A stretch of DNA of 64,000 nucleotides from Ramazzottius varieornatus (lineage: Eukaryota; Tardigrada; Eutardigrada; Parachela; Ramazzottiidae): assembly GCA_001949185.1 (NCBI GenBank), contig BDGG01000002.1, forward strand, positions 31,783 through 95,782, in the 5' to 3' direction. The notes under the pieces are model-generated. The model did no database searches, was not told the DNA's origin, and saw nothing but the letters and a program-made list of their open reading frames with translations. Shown here one piece after another: positions 33,513-45,197 of this stretch (positions are counted from its first letter, which is position 1; each line of letters opens with the position of its first letter). The position numbers and the translations under genes are program-made.

Positions 33513-34553
33513 TTATCTGGTGGTGGGGGTTTTGACAATGTACTTGCGGAAGATGCCAATATTGGGGCTTCGCGGCCAGAGGTTAGGATACCACAAACGG
33601 TAAGTCAGAAACCAGCAGGACACGGCCAGCAGGCAGGCCGCACTCTTTTGAGCCAAGTTTTGGTAGAAAAGTGAATTGATGATGAGCATGGCATCCCAAA
33701 GCAGGCACATGATGGTCATCATGAAAAAAAGTATTTTGATAGTTAGACTCAAGTCGCGATAGGTCTTTCTGGCAAAGGCCACGTTTCGTTCAGATTGCTC
33801 CGGCGACAGCATGGTGTTCATGGGGTCCCTCCTCAGTCCGGCATCCAGCGTTTCCCATCTGGCAAAGACCTGAGACTCTTCCATGATGACCAAGGAGAAG
33901 TAGATGAGGAAGAAGGTCTCGTCAGAGATTTCGAACGACAACCAACGATGTCCTTGGCTCAAGCAACGCTTCTGGCTCTTGTATTCTTCGTCCGAACAGA
34001 AGCCAGAATAGCCATGGATGAAGGTAATGAGGAAATTTACGCCTTGAAAGACACTGTACATCACCAGCAGTCTAGTCAGTTGTCGTAGGATGGCTCTGGC
34101 TTTGCCGCTGGAGTAAAAGTAGGAGGTGGCGGTGACGAAGAAGAAAAGGATAGCCAAGGTCCACCATTGGGCATACTGGACGAAGAGGACGCTAAAAATG
34201 TTGCCGGGCTTGGCCAGATAGGTGACGTAGCCTTTCTTTCTGCCCAAATGCAGCAAGTCGCTGAGTGCAGAAAAGAGGAAGACCATGATGAGGTACAGGA
34301 TAGCTTTGAAGGTGCTGGGGAAATGTAGAATCAGCTTGCAGACGTGGATGACCACCATGAAGAAGAAGGAGAAGACGGATGCCGGAGGCGGAAGTTCAAC
34401 CTTGGTTGAGGCTCGCCGAGCATACTGTTCTCCAATGGAGGCAGGCTTGCTCCGGGTGGACCGAGTTGTACCGGAACGGGAGAAGGCAGTGTCGGGGATG
34501 GTCGTGGATGGAACAGAGCGGCGATATGGCTGGATAGATCGACTGGCCATCAT
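33513..34553 (-). CDS. Fat-storage-inducing transmembrane (FITM/FIT2)-like protein lacking catalytic His
   Basis: Intronless, 346 residues from the ATG at 34553. A Ser/Arg/Thr-rich N-terminal tail of about 50 residues precedes six hydrophobic segments. Alignable FIT2 landmarks: YLAKPGNIFSVLFVQYAQWW (FIT2: YLSNKRNVLN.YFVK.AW.W), then a Cys-containing lumenal loop, GHRWLSFEISDETFFLIYF (FIT2: GFDISGHSFLL), and FYQNLAQKSAACLLAVSCWF followed by LTYRLWYP (FIT2: FHNLSQKVFGTL..LSWYGTYGFWYP). FIT2 is an ER acyl-CoA diphosphatase needed for lipid-droplet formation. The two His residues essential in FIT2 are replaced here (SGH by DET, FH by YQ), so the known reaction is probably lost. Divergent family member, perhaps with another role. 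Confidence 0.8.
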   Translation of the reverse strand: MMASRSIQPYRRSVPSTTIPDTAFSRSGTTRSTRSKPASIGEQYARRASTKVELPPPASVFSFFFMVVIHVCKLILHFPSTFKAILYLIMVFLFSALSDLLHLGRKKGYVTYLAKPGNIFSVLFVQYAQWWTLAILFFFVTATSYFYSSGKARAILRQLTRLLVMYSVFQGVNFLITFIHGYSGFCSDEEYKSQKRCLSQGHRWLSFEISDETFFLIYFSLVIMEESQVFARWETLDAGLRRDPMNTMLSPEQSERNVAFARKTYRDLSLTIKILFFMMTIMCLLWDAMLIINSLFYQNLAQKSAACLLAVSCWFLTYRLWYPNLWPRSPNIGIFRKYIVKTPTTR

Positions 34554-34570
34554 GGAAACCTTCCACTGCA

Positions 34571-35798
34571 CAACGACAATGTCTCAGCATCCCCAGGAAA
34601 AGACATTCATACAAATTGCCGAGGCTAACTTCTTCAACCTGCTTTCTGTCGAACCTTCAGTGAATGGGGGGAATAAACCTGATCGTGACGTTGTGTACGC
34701 TCTGGCTTTCACGGATGAGTTCAACAGGCTTAGTTAGCGTCGCCGAGCAAACGGTGTCGGATAGATTAATTTTGCACGTCTGGCACAGTGCACAGTTCTA
34801 TTTTTAATTTTTGTCCACTGCCTGCTCGGAAGACACCCGTCAAATGCTCTTGTTGCGCAGACAGAACGCGGCAGCCTCAGCGTCACTGTGCAGAAACCAC
34901 GGAGCGCAGATAAAGCTACTCTGAATTAATCTCATACATAAAATTCATTAAACTAACACAGTGAAGGTCGCCATAATTATTCAGATTCAAGCGGAGGAAC
35001 GAGAGTACCCAATACTAAAAACGAAGACACTCCACGAAAAATTACGAGCGCTTCCGTCAGATGCTTCCGTCAAAGTCGAGTGCTTCCGTTGTACGGTACA
35101 GTGATCACTGTAGCGCAGAAAGCAGCAATTCTTGTACTGTATACTCCCGAAATTCACGTACGTCGCTCCATTCAGAGTGTAAAACTAGAGAAAGAGTTCT
35201 CATATGGTGACCATAACAGTCTGAATCACATTGACGTCATCAGAACTAATCAAGCAAATCAATCGTATACTATAAACTTGTTAGATTCCGCTATATAACT
35301 CACTTAAGCACGAAATTCCGCCGACTGCTTTGTTTTTCTCGTCTGGCTTTAGCGAAACTTGGTAACATCTGCCTCAATGGTCTTCATTGTACTTTTACTC
35401 TAACACGGTAATAATGGGCAAGCTGAAGAATCGAGAACCTGAAGAATCAAGAACAAGCTGAAGAATCGGTTTTCATATAAATAATCGGTAATTACGTCAT
35501 GGAATGACGTCAGTTTGTTTTCTCCACGGTAAGACCCTAATGGTTTGAGAGTCAGTGACGTACGTGAATTTCGGGAGCATACAGTAGGAAACAGTGAGGG
35601 AAATGCGGTCTGGGAAAGTGGCAATACTGCACAGTCAGGGACTTCCATGGAGTGATGACGGCAGTCCAAGCCTCGTTCCAGCCTTCACCTCTTCACCTTC
35701 AAGTCTGCAACCCAACTTAAAGCTGCGATCAGAAAACAAGTGGACAAGATCCGATTGTGACCGACCGAGAGACGTCCTGTAGACAGGTTGAGAGGAGC
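34571..35798. other. Gene-poor region
   Basis: 5' flank of the FITM-like gene followed by AT-rich sequence. No gene recognised. Confidence 0.35.
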
Positions 35799-36385
35799 TA
35801 AAGTTGTAAATTCCTAATTCCATTCCTTTCCAAATTCCGTTCCATTCCTGGAATTCCGTTCCGTTCTGAGGGGTAGCCGTTCGGAACGGTGGAATTCCTA
35901 TTTGGAAAACTAGCAAAAATCGGAGAAATTTAGGAATTCCACGAGGTAAACAGTCGAAGATCCAGCAGATCCTGTCGAAAAACTGAACCCGATGCTGGCT
36001 CACACATACGTACCACTAAGACCAATTGGTCGTTCAGCTGAACGACCAATAGCATTTTCGATCCGTCGCACTAAAGTATGCGGCGCATTCAGCTGTGCGT
36101 AAGACGTTGATTTTCCCTTGGACTTTCAGGTCCGACAAGACCGAAAGTTCGGATCGGTCAATCTCCAGCTGGCTTTCAGTCTCAAAATCAATATTTGTTG
36201 ATGACTTCAGATCATGTTTACTGTTTTAGATGGGTATGTAAAAAGAACTAAACTGGCAAATGGGACTTTGGAATTCCGGATTTTTGCGAGGACATTCTGG
36301 AGTAGGAAATAGGAATATAGGAATATTAGGAATTCCTTTCCTATTTTCCATTCCAAGGGCATTCGGCCTGGAATTTACAACCTTA
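35799..36385. mobile_element. Non-autonomous hAT-type element (MITE)
   Basis: The 587-bp element is bounded by 16-bp inverted repeats, TAAAGTTGTAAATTCC at 35799 and the complement of TAAGGTTGTAAATTCC ending at 36385 (one mismatch). It is flanked by perfect 8-bp direct repeats AGAGGAGC (35791-35798 and 36386-36393). An 8-bp target duplication is the hAT signature. The interior is rich in GGAATTCC motifs and contains a 24-bp perfect palindrome centred near 36034 (TTGGTCGTTCAG and its complement). No transposase. Confidence 0.85.
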
Positions 36386-36393
36386 AGAGGAGC

Positions 36394-39379
36394 CACCTTT
36401 ATATGGCCGGTGGCCCTGGCTGGTGACGAGCTTCGGGTACTGTGTTACCTCCGATAATTTATGTACGTCACTGATACGTTTTCTACAAAAACTTACATGC
36501 TGAGTTTGCGATAGCCGACTTGCCGAAGAGGCTATGACGTCCCTGGAGTCAATCAAGAAGGTGAATCAATCGCGCAAAGCTGTAGCGACTCATGTCCGAT
36601 ACTGGTACTGGTGAATCAGCTGTTCAGTCAAAGGCTTCTATGACAAACTGGACCATAGCACTTCCGGCGGTTATCTGATGTGTTTACTCTAAAAAGAACT
36701 GAAATGACGTACTCCATTGACGTAGAAGAGATTTCGGCTTGATTTACCGCAAACTTCATTGCAAGAGAGATAGCTGTGACGTATATAAATTATCGGAGGT
36801 AATACAGTACAGACTTTCTTCCTTCCATCGGACCTCTTCTCTGGGGCCGCCACAGGCAACCGCTAAGGCTGATCGGAAAACTAACCCTTGCGTACAAAGG
36901 TGAGCGTACCCGTGCACTACCGCGTCTACCGCAGCCGAAAGTGCTGCTAAAAGGACGGCATTTCCTGGCCACCATGCGGCATATAATGTCTGCTTCGAAG
37001 CAGATCTAGTCACGGTACAGACACTGAGCTCGAGAGCCGTGGACACGTCGCGGATGTTGTCTCATCTTCTGGTAGGTGGCCAATCTGCCCACATAGTGCC
37101 TGACACTTGGGCGCCGTGCTGGGCCTTGCAACTTCCGGAATCTAGCACCGTCGTGGCTGTACCAACCGTCATCCCCTGAAAGACACAACATGACCCCACC
37201 TCGAAAGCCCACCTTTTGAGCCAGTACTGACTACAGACATCAAGTTGCTACCGCCAGATGAAAGTCCCACTGTAGCTAAGATGAGTTGCAACGTCAGTCA
37301 TAAGCGCAGCAGCTGATCAGAACTTTGAATAGTTGGGCAGCCACCCTGCTTCCCAAAGCCAGCCAACCGTTACTTCGATTACGCTATTTCTCGAAATAAC
37401 GTGAGCTCCGGAAAGCAAAATGTAGTTATACGTCACGAAAGGGGCGGAGCAAGGCCGTAGCTACAGTTACAAAGTGAACGGGAGTGGCAACTTAATCTCT
37501 ATGTTATAACAATTACAAGCAACAATCAGCTGTAAAGCTGCTGAATGGCACCTACTGCCAGAGACTAGACCCCTCTAGTCTCTGCTACTGCAGCGTTGGA
37601 CGGATGGTTTAGCCAGCCTAATATCGAAAATAACGCAGTTGTCTCGTGCGACCTGCCACAAGCCGCTTGAACTGGCAACTCGGTCATGCGTACGGAAATC
37701 CTATCTTCACTACTTAAGAGACCCAGTGCTCAAACAACATTCGATGAGGTTTTTCAAGATTGAAAAATACTGATCGATCGTTTGACGGAATTAAGTTCGG
37801 GCTGTACTTGATCTCGGAGTGCCGTTCTGTGCTATCGGTGCTTCACTGTCTAGATCGTCCGTCCAACGCTGGGACCTAGTGGGGCAGTAGTGGCAGGCTT
37901 TAGCGGCGAACTCGTTCGTCATTCCCCCCTACGCCGAATCCACGGATCGGCTAGGACCGCAAATGGTGGAAAAACGACCACCCTAAATGGCTCTGATATA
38001 CAAGAGGTGGAAATTCCCATCCTGGAAGAACAGGGTGGGAACGTCAGGATTGAAGCTGGGAGCAAGGGTCAGGGTGGAGTTACCGGTTTTCCGTGACACC
38101 ATACCCGGAAATCACAGGTTTTAAACGTTCTCGGTTTCTGTTCAAGGGTCCCTGGTTAACCACCTTATTTGTACCAATGTACCCTATGGAGTAGCATTCC
38201 CTCCAATCTCGGCCACACACCGTTAGCCAGTGCAATCCTGGCCTGCTAGGAGGAGCACTCTATGACATCAGTATGACGAAAATGACAGAAGATATCAGTT
38301 CGACGTTCGCCGTTACTGAAATTCCCTACGGCGGTCCAAATTTTGAGCCGGTAGGGATGCATTGTGAACACTGTACAGTAACCCACGGCGATTCAAGAAT
38401 ATTAGATCCTTTAAAAATTTTTACTGCACGGATTACGCAAACACGGTCGCAGTGTCTCGGTAGTATTATTTCGGTTCCGCAGTCATCAGACAAGGTTCAG
38501 TGGAGGACGATACGCAGTATTGCAAACAAGTAGCTATACGTATCACAGCTTTGTAACTCGACAACCAGCACGGCTTCCATTTATTGATCGCATTAAAATT
38601 TTCGACGCTTTACTGGCGCAACGCCGGGTCTCTCAGCCCACAAGATCAAAATTAGCATAAAACCATCATACCATTTCATATCCTTTTGGCTGGCAATTTT
38701 TGGTCAATATTCAGGTTCGGCTGGTGTACAATAGCACGGAAAAAAGTTGTGGTTAGCCTTGTTCTCAAGGCGCAGATGTTTCGGAGAAAGTTAGAAGCAC
38801 CAGTGCGGTACATCGTCACGATCGTAGGCGTTGGAATCGATAGGAAAGGGTGGAAAGTATTCCACTGGTCCTGCGGCCGGCAGTTTTTCCTCTGCCTTCC
38901 CTACAGAGCAGTTCGTCATGTAGCTTCAGTAACGCGTTTGAACCGTGAATTGTACCACTTGGTCAAACTGGCTGACTGTGTGAAGCATCCATTATTTGAT
39001 TCCTCTCCTGTCCAGCGAAAACCGCAATAATGCCCGCCGTGCGGCGGCCAAATTTTTATGATTTGTTCGTCAAGACAAAACTAGGGCTACCCTTGAGTAA
39101 CCCAAAACAATTTGCAACTTGACACACCGCTGATCGTTGCTCTCCTGGTTTCGCGTTCGCATACTTCAAATCTATGTCAAGATATCTGTTTTATACCTGA
39201 ACCCAATGAGAGAAAGTTTCATCTGCAGCAACTACGCAAAACCATGTCGCTGTCTGGAGTTTCGCTATTTTCTGAACGCTCCCAAAACTAGTGCTCAGCA
39301 GGAAGAGGGGAGCGAATGAGGAGTGCACTTCTTGCATTTACTTCAGAAGGGAACAGAGCTATGGCTGTGCAAAGCGCTG
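36394..39379. other. Gene-poor region
   Basis: About 3 kb without a supported gene. Frames are short, unspliced and without motifs. Confidence 0.35.
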
Positions 39380-39658
39380 GCAAATATACGATAATATTCG
39401 ACACGATATTTTTCGGTACAATATCGGCGGATACTTTATCGCGGTCTTCGATATTCATTCGATATCAATATTTCGATACCATATTTTTCCGTTATCGTAT
39501 TTTCGATGTATCGTATCATATTGCTGCGATACATCGAAAATACGGTAACGAAAAAATATCGTATCGAAATATCGGTATCGAATGAATATCGAAGACCGCG
39601 ATAAAGTATCCGCCGATGTCGTACCAAAAATATCGTATCGAATATTATCGTATTTTCT
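39380..39658. mobile_element. Foldback element, ATCGATA-rich family, copy 1
   Basis: Almost the whole segment is one inverted repeat: the left arm runs ATACGATAATATTCG to GTATTTTCGATGTATCGTATC, and the right arm is its near-perfect complement ending CGAATATTATCGTATTTT. The centre is at about 39520. Single arms of the same family recur at 51128-51306 and 51565-51735. No coding capacity. Confidence 0.8.
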
Positions 39659-40029
39659 CCACTGGGCAGTGCCAATTCTTTTTCACTCAGTGCCATCTTG
39701 CGCAAGCGCATCGTTCTGATGGGCTATGACTCGTGATGCACAGCTCTGACTGGGTGCGCACTGTGTCATAGGCTGCGCGACTTGAGAACTTTGCCTTCCG
39801 TCAAGCAGAAATCGCAACTCGGACTGTACTGGACAGCATTGCCGGTGGAAAAAGGATTGTACTACCGCCTTGCTTGCCGCGGTGCCTTTACTATTCCGGC
39901 ACGCGCCAGTTTTGCCTGTTTGCGTGTGTTCGTAGAGAAACCAGTAACGGTGGCTCAGTTTCTTGTCCTCGGTGGTTATTCTGGTTGTTTAGTCAGGTGG
40001 AGAAAACTGTGGCACAATTTACTATGTAC

Positions 40030-40205
40030 TGGTGATCGAACAGTTGTTCGCAAACCGGTTCAAACCGGCGGTTTATGCGGTTTATTTAAATGGTCTGGTT
40101 TAAAATTTAGACAAAACCCCTTTTGGTTGTTTGTGGGAGAAACCATTTTCATTCAACCGGTTTGGCGTGCAAACCAGCACTTGAACCAACCAAACCATAA
40201 ACAGC
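40030..40205. repeat. AAACCGGTT-rich repeat block
   Basis: Repeated AAACCGG / CCGGTTT and GGTTTGG / CCAAACC motifs in both orientations suggest the remains of an inverted-repeat element. Ends cannot be set. Confidence 0.4.
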
Positions 40206-40345
40206 TCTAGCGGGTACTTCATCAAATTCACGAAACAGCCCTTTGGGATTGGTACGAAAACATGTACGCTGACAGTGACGCAGCGCGGGTGCCTCACGAA
40301 GCAACCCAGTAAGCGTTGAGTATCAAAGCAGTAAGCACTAGACCT

Positions 40346-40515
40346 GAGGATGGTGTGGTCTCACCACACCACACCGAAAAAAACCAATCTTTTTGGTTTC
40401 GGTGTGCTTGACACACCAAATCGAAAAATTGGTGTCCGAGTCACACCGAATTGGCCGTTTCGGTGTCTAGGAACACCACATCACACCAAACCGAAAAACT
40501 TCTGGTGCACCAGTT
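40346..40515. repeat. GGTGTGG / CCACACC-rich block A
   Basis: Dense repetition of ACCACACC, TTCGGTGTG and their complements, able to form hairpins. Related to the block at 40860-41028. Confidence 0.55.
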
Positions 40516-40859
40516 TTAATGAGCTAGTCAGCTAGCTTGGGCTAGATGAGTATCACAACTCGCTGTTTCGCCCCGTGGTTGATTCGAATAACTGTTGATT
40601 GTTTAAGCTGCGAAAATTTACCTGTGTGGAATGTTTTCTTCCGGATTCGTCTGTATTACATCTTTCCATCTTTCGACGGTGGTTTTCGCGTGCTGGTAAG
40701 GTCGTTACCAAGCCTAGAAGCTCACTAGATAGTACGACCGTGCAAGTTTCGATGTGTTTGAAATCTTGGTATTTTTTTGAGTTTCCTGCAGCGCAGTTCG
40801 ATTTGTCGATGACGGATTAATAAATTGTGAATTCGCTCTTTGAAACTTTTTTCGGTTTT

Positions 40860-41028
40860 TCGATTTGGTTTGGTGTGGTCCACCGAAAGAGTGGTGTCCG
40901 ATCCACACCACACCGGAAAAAGTGGTGTGGCTTTCGCACCGAAAAACCAGTTTCGGTGTGGAGAAGCACCGAAAAACCAGTTTCGGTGTGGAGAAGCACC
41001 GAACCGAATAACACCACACCACACTTAC
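40860..41028. repeat. GGTGTGG / CCACACC-rich block B with 30-bp tandem repeat
   Basis: Same motif set as block A. It contains two perfect 30-bp tandem units at 40941-40970 and 40971-41000 (unit starting GAAAAACCAGTTTCGGTGTG). In the reverse frame the repeat encodes duplicated FGASPHRNWF, a spurious translation. Confidence 0.65.
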
Positions 41029-41803
41029 TCACACTTTTCTCAGGTCTAGTAAGCACCGTGCTCCCTCGTGCGAAATACACATGCGCACACACATTCGTCC
41101 AATCAAGCGCCAAAACACGCAAAAGTCCCGTAATGTGATACACACACGTCCGTTTCACTTCACTGTTGGCGCGATTCGAGTGATTTCAGTTGCCGGATTT
41201 TGCATTTCAATTATCAATTATAATTTCTTATATTTCTCGAATTCTAATTCAATTCTCATTAATTAGTGAAATTGTCCAGCCTGGGATTTGCAATTTCAAT
41301 TGTCGTATCGGAATTTCAAAACGGTCGTTTTTGGCCATTTTCAATTATCAATTATAATGATCGGAACAACACTGCTTTTCGACCTGCGGCCCAGGTCTCT
41401 AGACCACACCCTCCGCTGGGTCCCTCTGTTGGCACTTGACAGACGAGCATGACGTCAAATGATTCTAGAATCTCACCTATCTTCTTGGACGATCATAGGT
41501 GAATCCGGCCTCCCCGGTCGACAAATAAACCAGTCTAGCCTTTGATGAAGCCAGCGCATGACGTTCTACTGCTTCATCGCCGACAAAACATTCCTTTAAC
41601 ATTCCTTGATGATTTTTCTCTCTCTATAATCTATACTAGCTGACGGGACGGCAGACAGGCTGGACTGTCTGGCTGGCTTGTTGGAGCTCATCCAGTATAC
41701 TCTGCAGGTACACAGTCTATCGACGTGGATGTGGTGACAGGTGCTGACGGAAGTGAATTAGACCATCTTTTTGTTTGCCAGTTGTGGCCGCTGTCCTTAA
41801 CAG
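41029..41803. other. Upstream region of nuclear receptor
   Basis: AT-rich repeated TCAATTATCAATTATAAT-like motifs at 41210-41360, then about 400 bp of unique sequence. No promoter element assigned. Confidence 0.35.
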
Positions 41804-43760
41804 ATGGAGGAAGGAACTTTCGGCAGCTTAATGCCGAAGAAGGTGGCCGTTTGGTATCCCGATAGCTGCTGTGACATCTGCACGGCGCCGGCTTCGGGAG
41901 TTCACTATGGCGTCGTGGCCTGCGAAGGATGCAAGGTAAGGTTCACTGATAATTAATAGCCAGAGGACGGTCAGCTCGTGGTTGGCGCATGACGTCATAG
42001 TCTGTACATGCTGCTGTGTGCATCGGTTGGTCGACGTCATACGCACGGTTGTATGGCCAGCACTGTCTTGGTTTGTTGTAGGCTTTCTACCGTCGTTCCG
42101 TCACGCAGAAGATTCCTCACCATTGTTACTTTGGAGGCAATTGCGTGGTAGGACCGAGAGCTAAAGGACGCTGTCGCGCCTGTCGCTTCCAGAGCTGCCT
42201 GAAGCAGGGAATGAAGTTTGACAGTAAGGGACATGTACAGTCTGCAAATGACGTGATGGGACCACTACCTAAAGTGCCAAATGCCTCTTGTTGACTGAAT
42301 TGTCCAGGTACGAAGATGGGGAGAGTGCCGTTGCGCAAACGAGAAGTGGACCGAGCTCTGTCAAGCTTCAGTTCTCTTGCCAAGGCGCCTAGTGGGCCTA
42401 CCGAGAAGCTGTCGGCGGAAGGGCAGCCCACCTCGTCACCGGTGACATCTCCTTCAAAGACAGGGCCAGGCAGCAGCCCGCTCTACGCCATGCCACAGCA
42501 GCCCACTGCCAGCCAGGATCTAGAGAGATACAGTCCTAGAGTTCGGCTGGGCCAGCTGGTTAACAATGTTGTCATCAACGTACCTACCCCGACCCAAGAC
42601 CTTCACCTTGGGCAAGGCAGTGTGGAGGAAGCACAGTCCCTTCGTCGAACTTCCGTCATCTCCTTTGTCGCCAAATCTCCGCTAGTACCCGCTCCCCTCC
42701 AACGCTTTTCTCCTCGCACCAAGCACAACTCCTGTCTGGAGGTGGAAAATGCAGGCTTTGAGACGACGCAGTGGTTGGCCCAAGAGGGATGGTGCCATCT
42801 TGACAAAGAGCAGACCATCAAGACGGTGACGGAGCTCATCAGCCAAGTGCACGGTGACGACTATGCCACCTGGGACGCTTTCATGCATGACTGCATCCTC
42901 GAAGGCAAAGCCCCGGTATGCCGCTCTTTTCCCCTCTTTCATCCCTTTGCATAGTTTCTTTCCTTGTTGTACTTTAGCGTCAGCCGCAGGTTTCCCTGCA
43001 AGTCTGTATCGATCAGATTGTCAATGGCGCTGCCGACGTGGTGGAGAAGCATTGCAAGCTGTCGCTGGGTTTACCCGGCTTTGCTCACTTCAGCAAAGCC
43101 GACCAGCAAACGATGGTGTCGGAAAACTGGATGGGGGCATGGCTGGTAAGGCGTCTTCTTTCATGATGGTCAAGACAGGACTAGGCTTGACAGAGGGCTT
43201 CTTGTTCCCTTGCAGACGACCCACCACAAGTATTACCGCAACAACACGGCCTACTACCTCATTGGCCCTCTGCAAATCCACTACTGCATCTACTGGCTGC
43301 AACAAGTGCTGGAGCCCGACTATCTGCGCGCAGTGCTGACATGCACCGCGGCTCTCAACAGGCTGAACCTCACTCCCCTCGAGGCCTTCCTCCTACTAGC
43401 TATAGCAATGTTCACCCCAGGTATGTACTGTGTACTGACCTGACGATCTTGACCAGTAACTTCGATAGTGGTTTTTTAGGCTCGACCGAGGTGGAAAACG
43501 AGGCTCACATGGCCTTTTTGCATTCCCACTACAGCGACTGCCTCATCAGCCTGCTACGCTCCAGCCGACGAGCAACGGCTCAGTCGGGCCCGGACTTTGA
43601 GGCCCAAGTCCTGGGCGCGCTGGGCGTTATTCGACGCTTCAACGTCATAACACGCAAGTACGTCCGCACTCTGGACCTGACCACAGCTCCTTTCCGTCCC
43701 AAAGAAGGCTCTAATCCAGTCTCCATTCCTGGGGTCATGGATTACTATGATGGCTTCTGA
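41804..43760 (+). CDS. Divergent nuclear hormone receptor
   Basis: Exons 41804-41935, 42082-42223, 42308-42915, 42978-43145, 43216-43420 and 43480-43760, total 1536 nt, 511 residues. The DNA-binding domain is near residues 22-92 with both C4 zinc modules: CDIC-x13-CEGCK with P-box CEGCKAFYRR, and C-x5-C-x9-CRAC. A Ser/Pro-rich hinge of about 140 residues follows. The ligand-binding domain shows the helix 3-4 signature LPGFAHFSKADQQTMVSENW and LTPLEAFLLLAIAMFTPG. No AF-2 helix (hydrophobic pair around Glu) is visible at the C-terminus, which ends PGVMDYYDGF. A ligand-independent or repressive role is possible (inference). Subfamily not assigned; the FY in the P-box helix replaces the usual FF. 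Confidence 0.88.
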
Positions 43761-45197
43761 TCCTTCCTCTTGCCCCAGCTGCCATAGGCGCCATATCGAG
43801 TCCCTTTATTTTGTAGAATTTGCCACTTTGTGAACCAGCACGCATTTGCACGCTGCTTTCATGCTCAAGAGTAGTATTCTCACCGGGTATTTATCGATGA
43901 CTTTCTGTCGAACGGATTATTGCATTTTGATGCAGCCCGGTGATATCTGTACAACAGGTTGGGAGATCCCACTGGTGAGAGAGAGAGGGAGAGAGATTTT
44001 TATATGACATATGCGTATTGCGTTATTTAGATTGTCTCAAAGAGTTTCAATAGGTGGCACACCATAAAGTCACGGTGAGGTCCTCGTAATCGTCCTTATT
44101 TCCGCCCGACACTGAGCTCTTGACGAAGCTGCTTTTGCGTCAACGTCCGCTATCGCTGCTTCTCCTTGCAACAACATTCCTCGATCTTGGGCCAGCAGAC
44201 GACCGATAATCGTACGAGGTAAAGGTTGTAAACTTAGCCACCCTATACCAAGTTTGTAAAGTTAGCGACGGCTGTAGCGTCTATCGCTTGATTGACTATT
44301 TGATTGTCAGTCTTGGCTTTTTAACATGAGATTTCAACGTTCTTTTAATTGCGGATCTCTCGGATTCTCTTGACTCTTCGTGTTGACTGTGCCTAACACC
44401 ATTCGACAGCTCATTATTTCATCTATCGATCTATCCTTAAAAGTTGGGATTGAGTAGTACAGAACAGGCGAACTTAGACGGCTAACTTTACAACCTTTCC
44501 CTCGTAATTTGACCAGTCGGAATGGAAGGAGGCAATGGACAGCACTTTCCATGTGCAGAAGACCATCAGGATGCAGTTTCTGCCGCTATCCATGCCATAT
44601 ACGCTGCCGACTTGATCATGTGGGACGCGGCCATGTACGACATGATGATCAATGGAAATGTGCCGCTTTGTCTGGAAATATGAGCCACATAGCAAATGTA
44701 ATACTGCTTCCGTCTGGTGGGCAGCATCAACCGCAAAGGACACTGGTCGGCTTCAAAGAAAAGTTTCGCATCAGCATACGCCGCTTTGTCCGTCAGATCT
44801 GCTACTTGTGCATGTCCCCTGCCGGGCTTCTCTACCTTCAGCCAAGAAGACCAGCCGACAGGGCTGAAGGAACGCTGGCCGGTAAGGCTTGACCAAGCTA
44901 GCTTGCCCACACCAGGCTTCCCATTTCTTTCCCCTTTATAATCATTGTCCATATTATTACATAGGTATAAACACGACAAGGGGAACGTTCTTCGGCATAG
45001 CGTTGCAGTATTCATCACGCTATCAGATCTGTCTTTCCCCATACAGAGGACGAGCCTCTTCGTCTTCGCAAAGAGTAGCTGTAACTGACAAATAAAACCT
45101 GCGACTGTGCTTTGGGTGTGGAAGAGTAAGCGGAAACTAGTATACGTCCACATGACCAAAATGTTTGCCAAAAGCTAGTCTGTGGCTTGGACGTTGT
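43761..45197. other. Region between nuclear receptor and DUF2828-type gene
   Basis: A GA-rich microsatellite lies at 43976-43998. A plus-strand ATG frame at 44522-44683 (53 codons, starting MEGGNGQHFPCAEDHQDAV) and a following frame to about 44880 ending at a GTAAGG donor look mildly coding, but no gene model could be closed. The rest shows nothing. Confidence 0.3.

Noticed and set aside
39291..39711. Open frames rich in Ile, Tyr and Arg around 39.4-39.7 kb
   Set aside because: Produced by the ATCGATA-rich palindrome on both strands.
40714..41158. Overlapping open frames with duplicated FGASPHRNWF / FRCFSTPKLV repeats
   Set aside because: They are translations of the 30-bp tandem repeat and hairpin DNA in several frames, not a protein.
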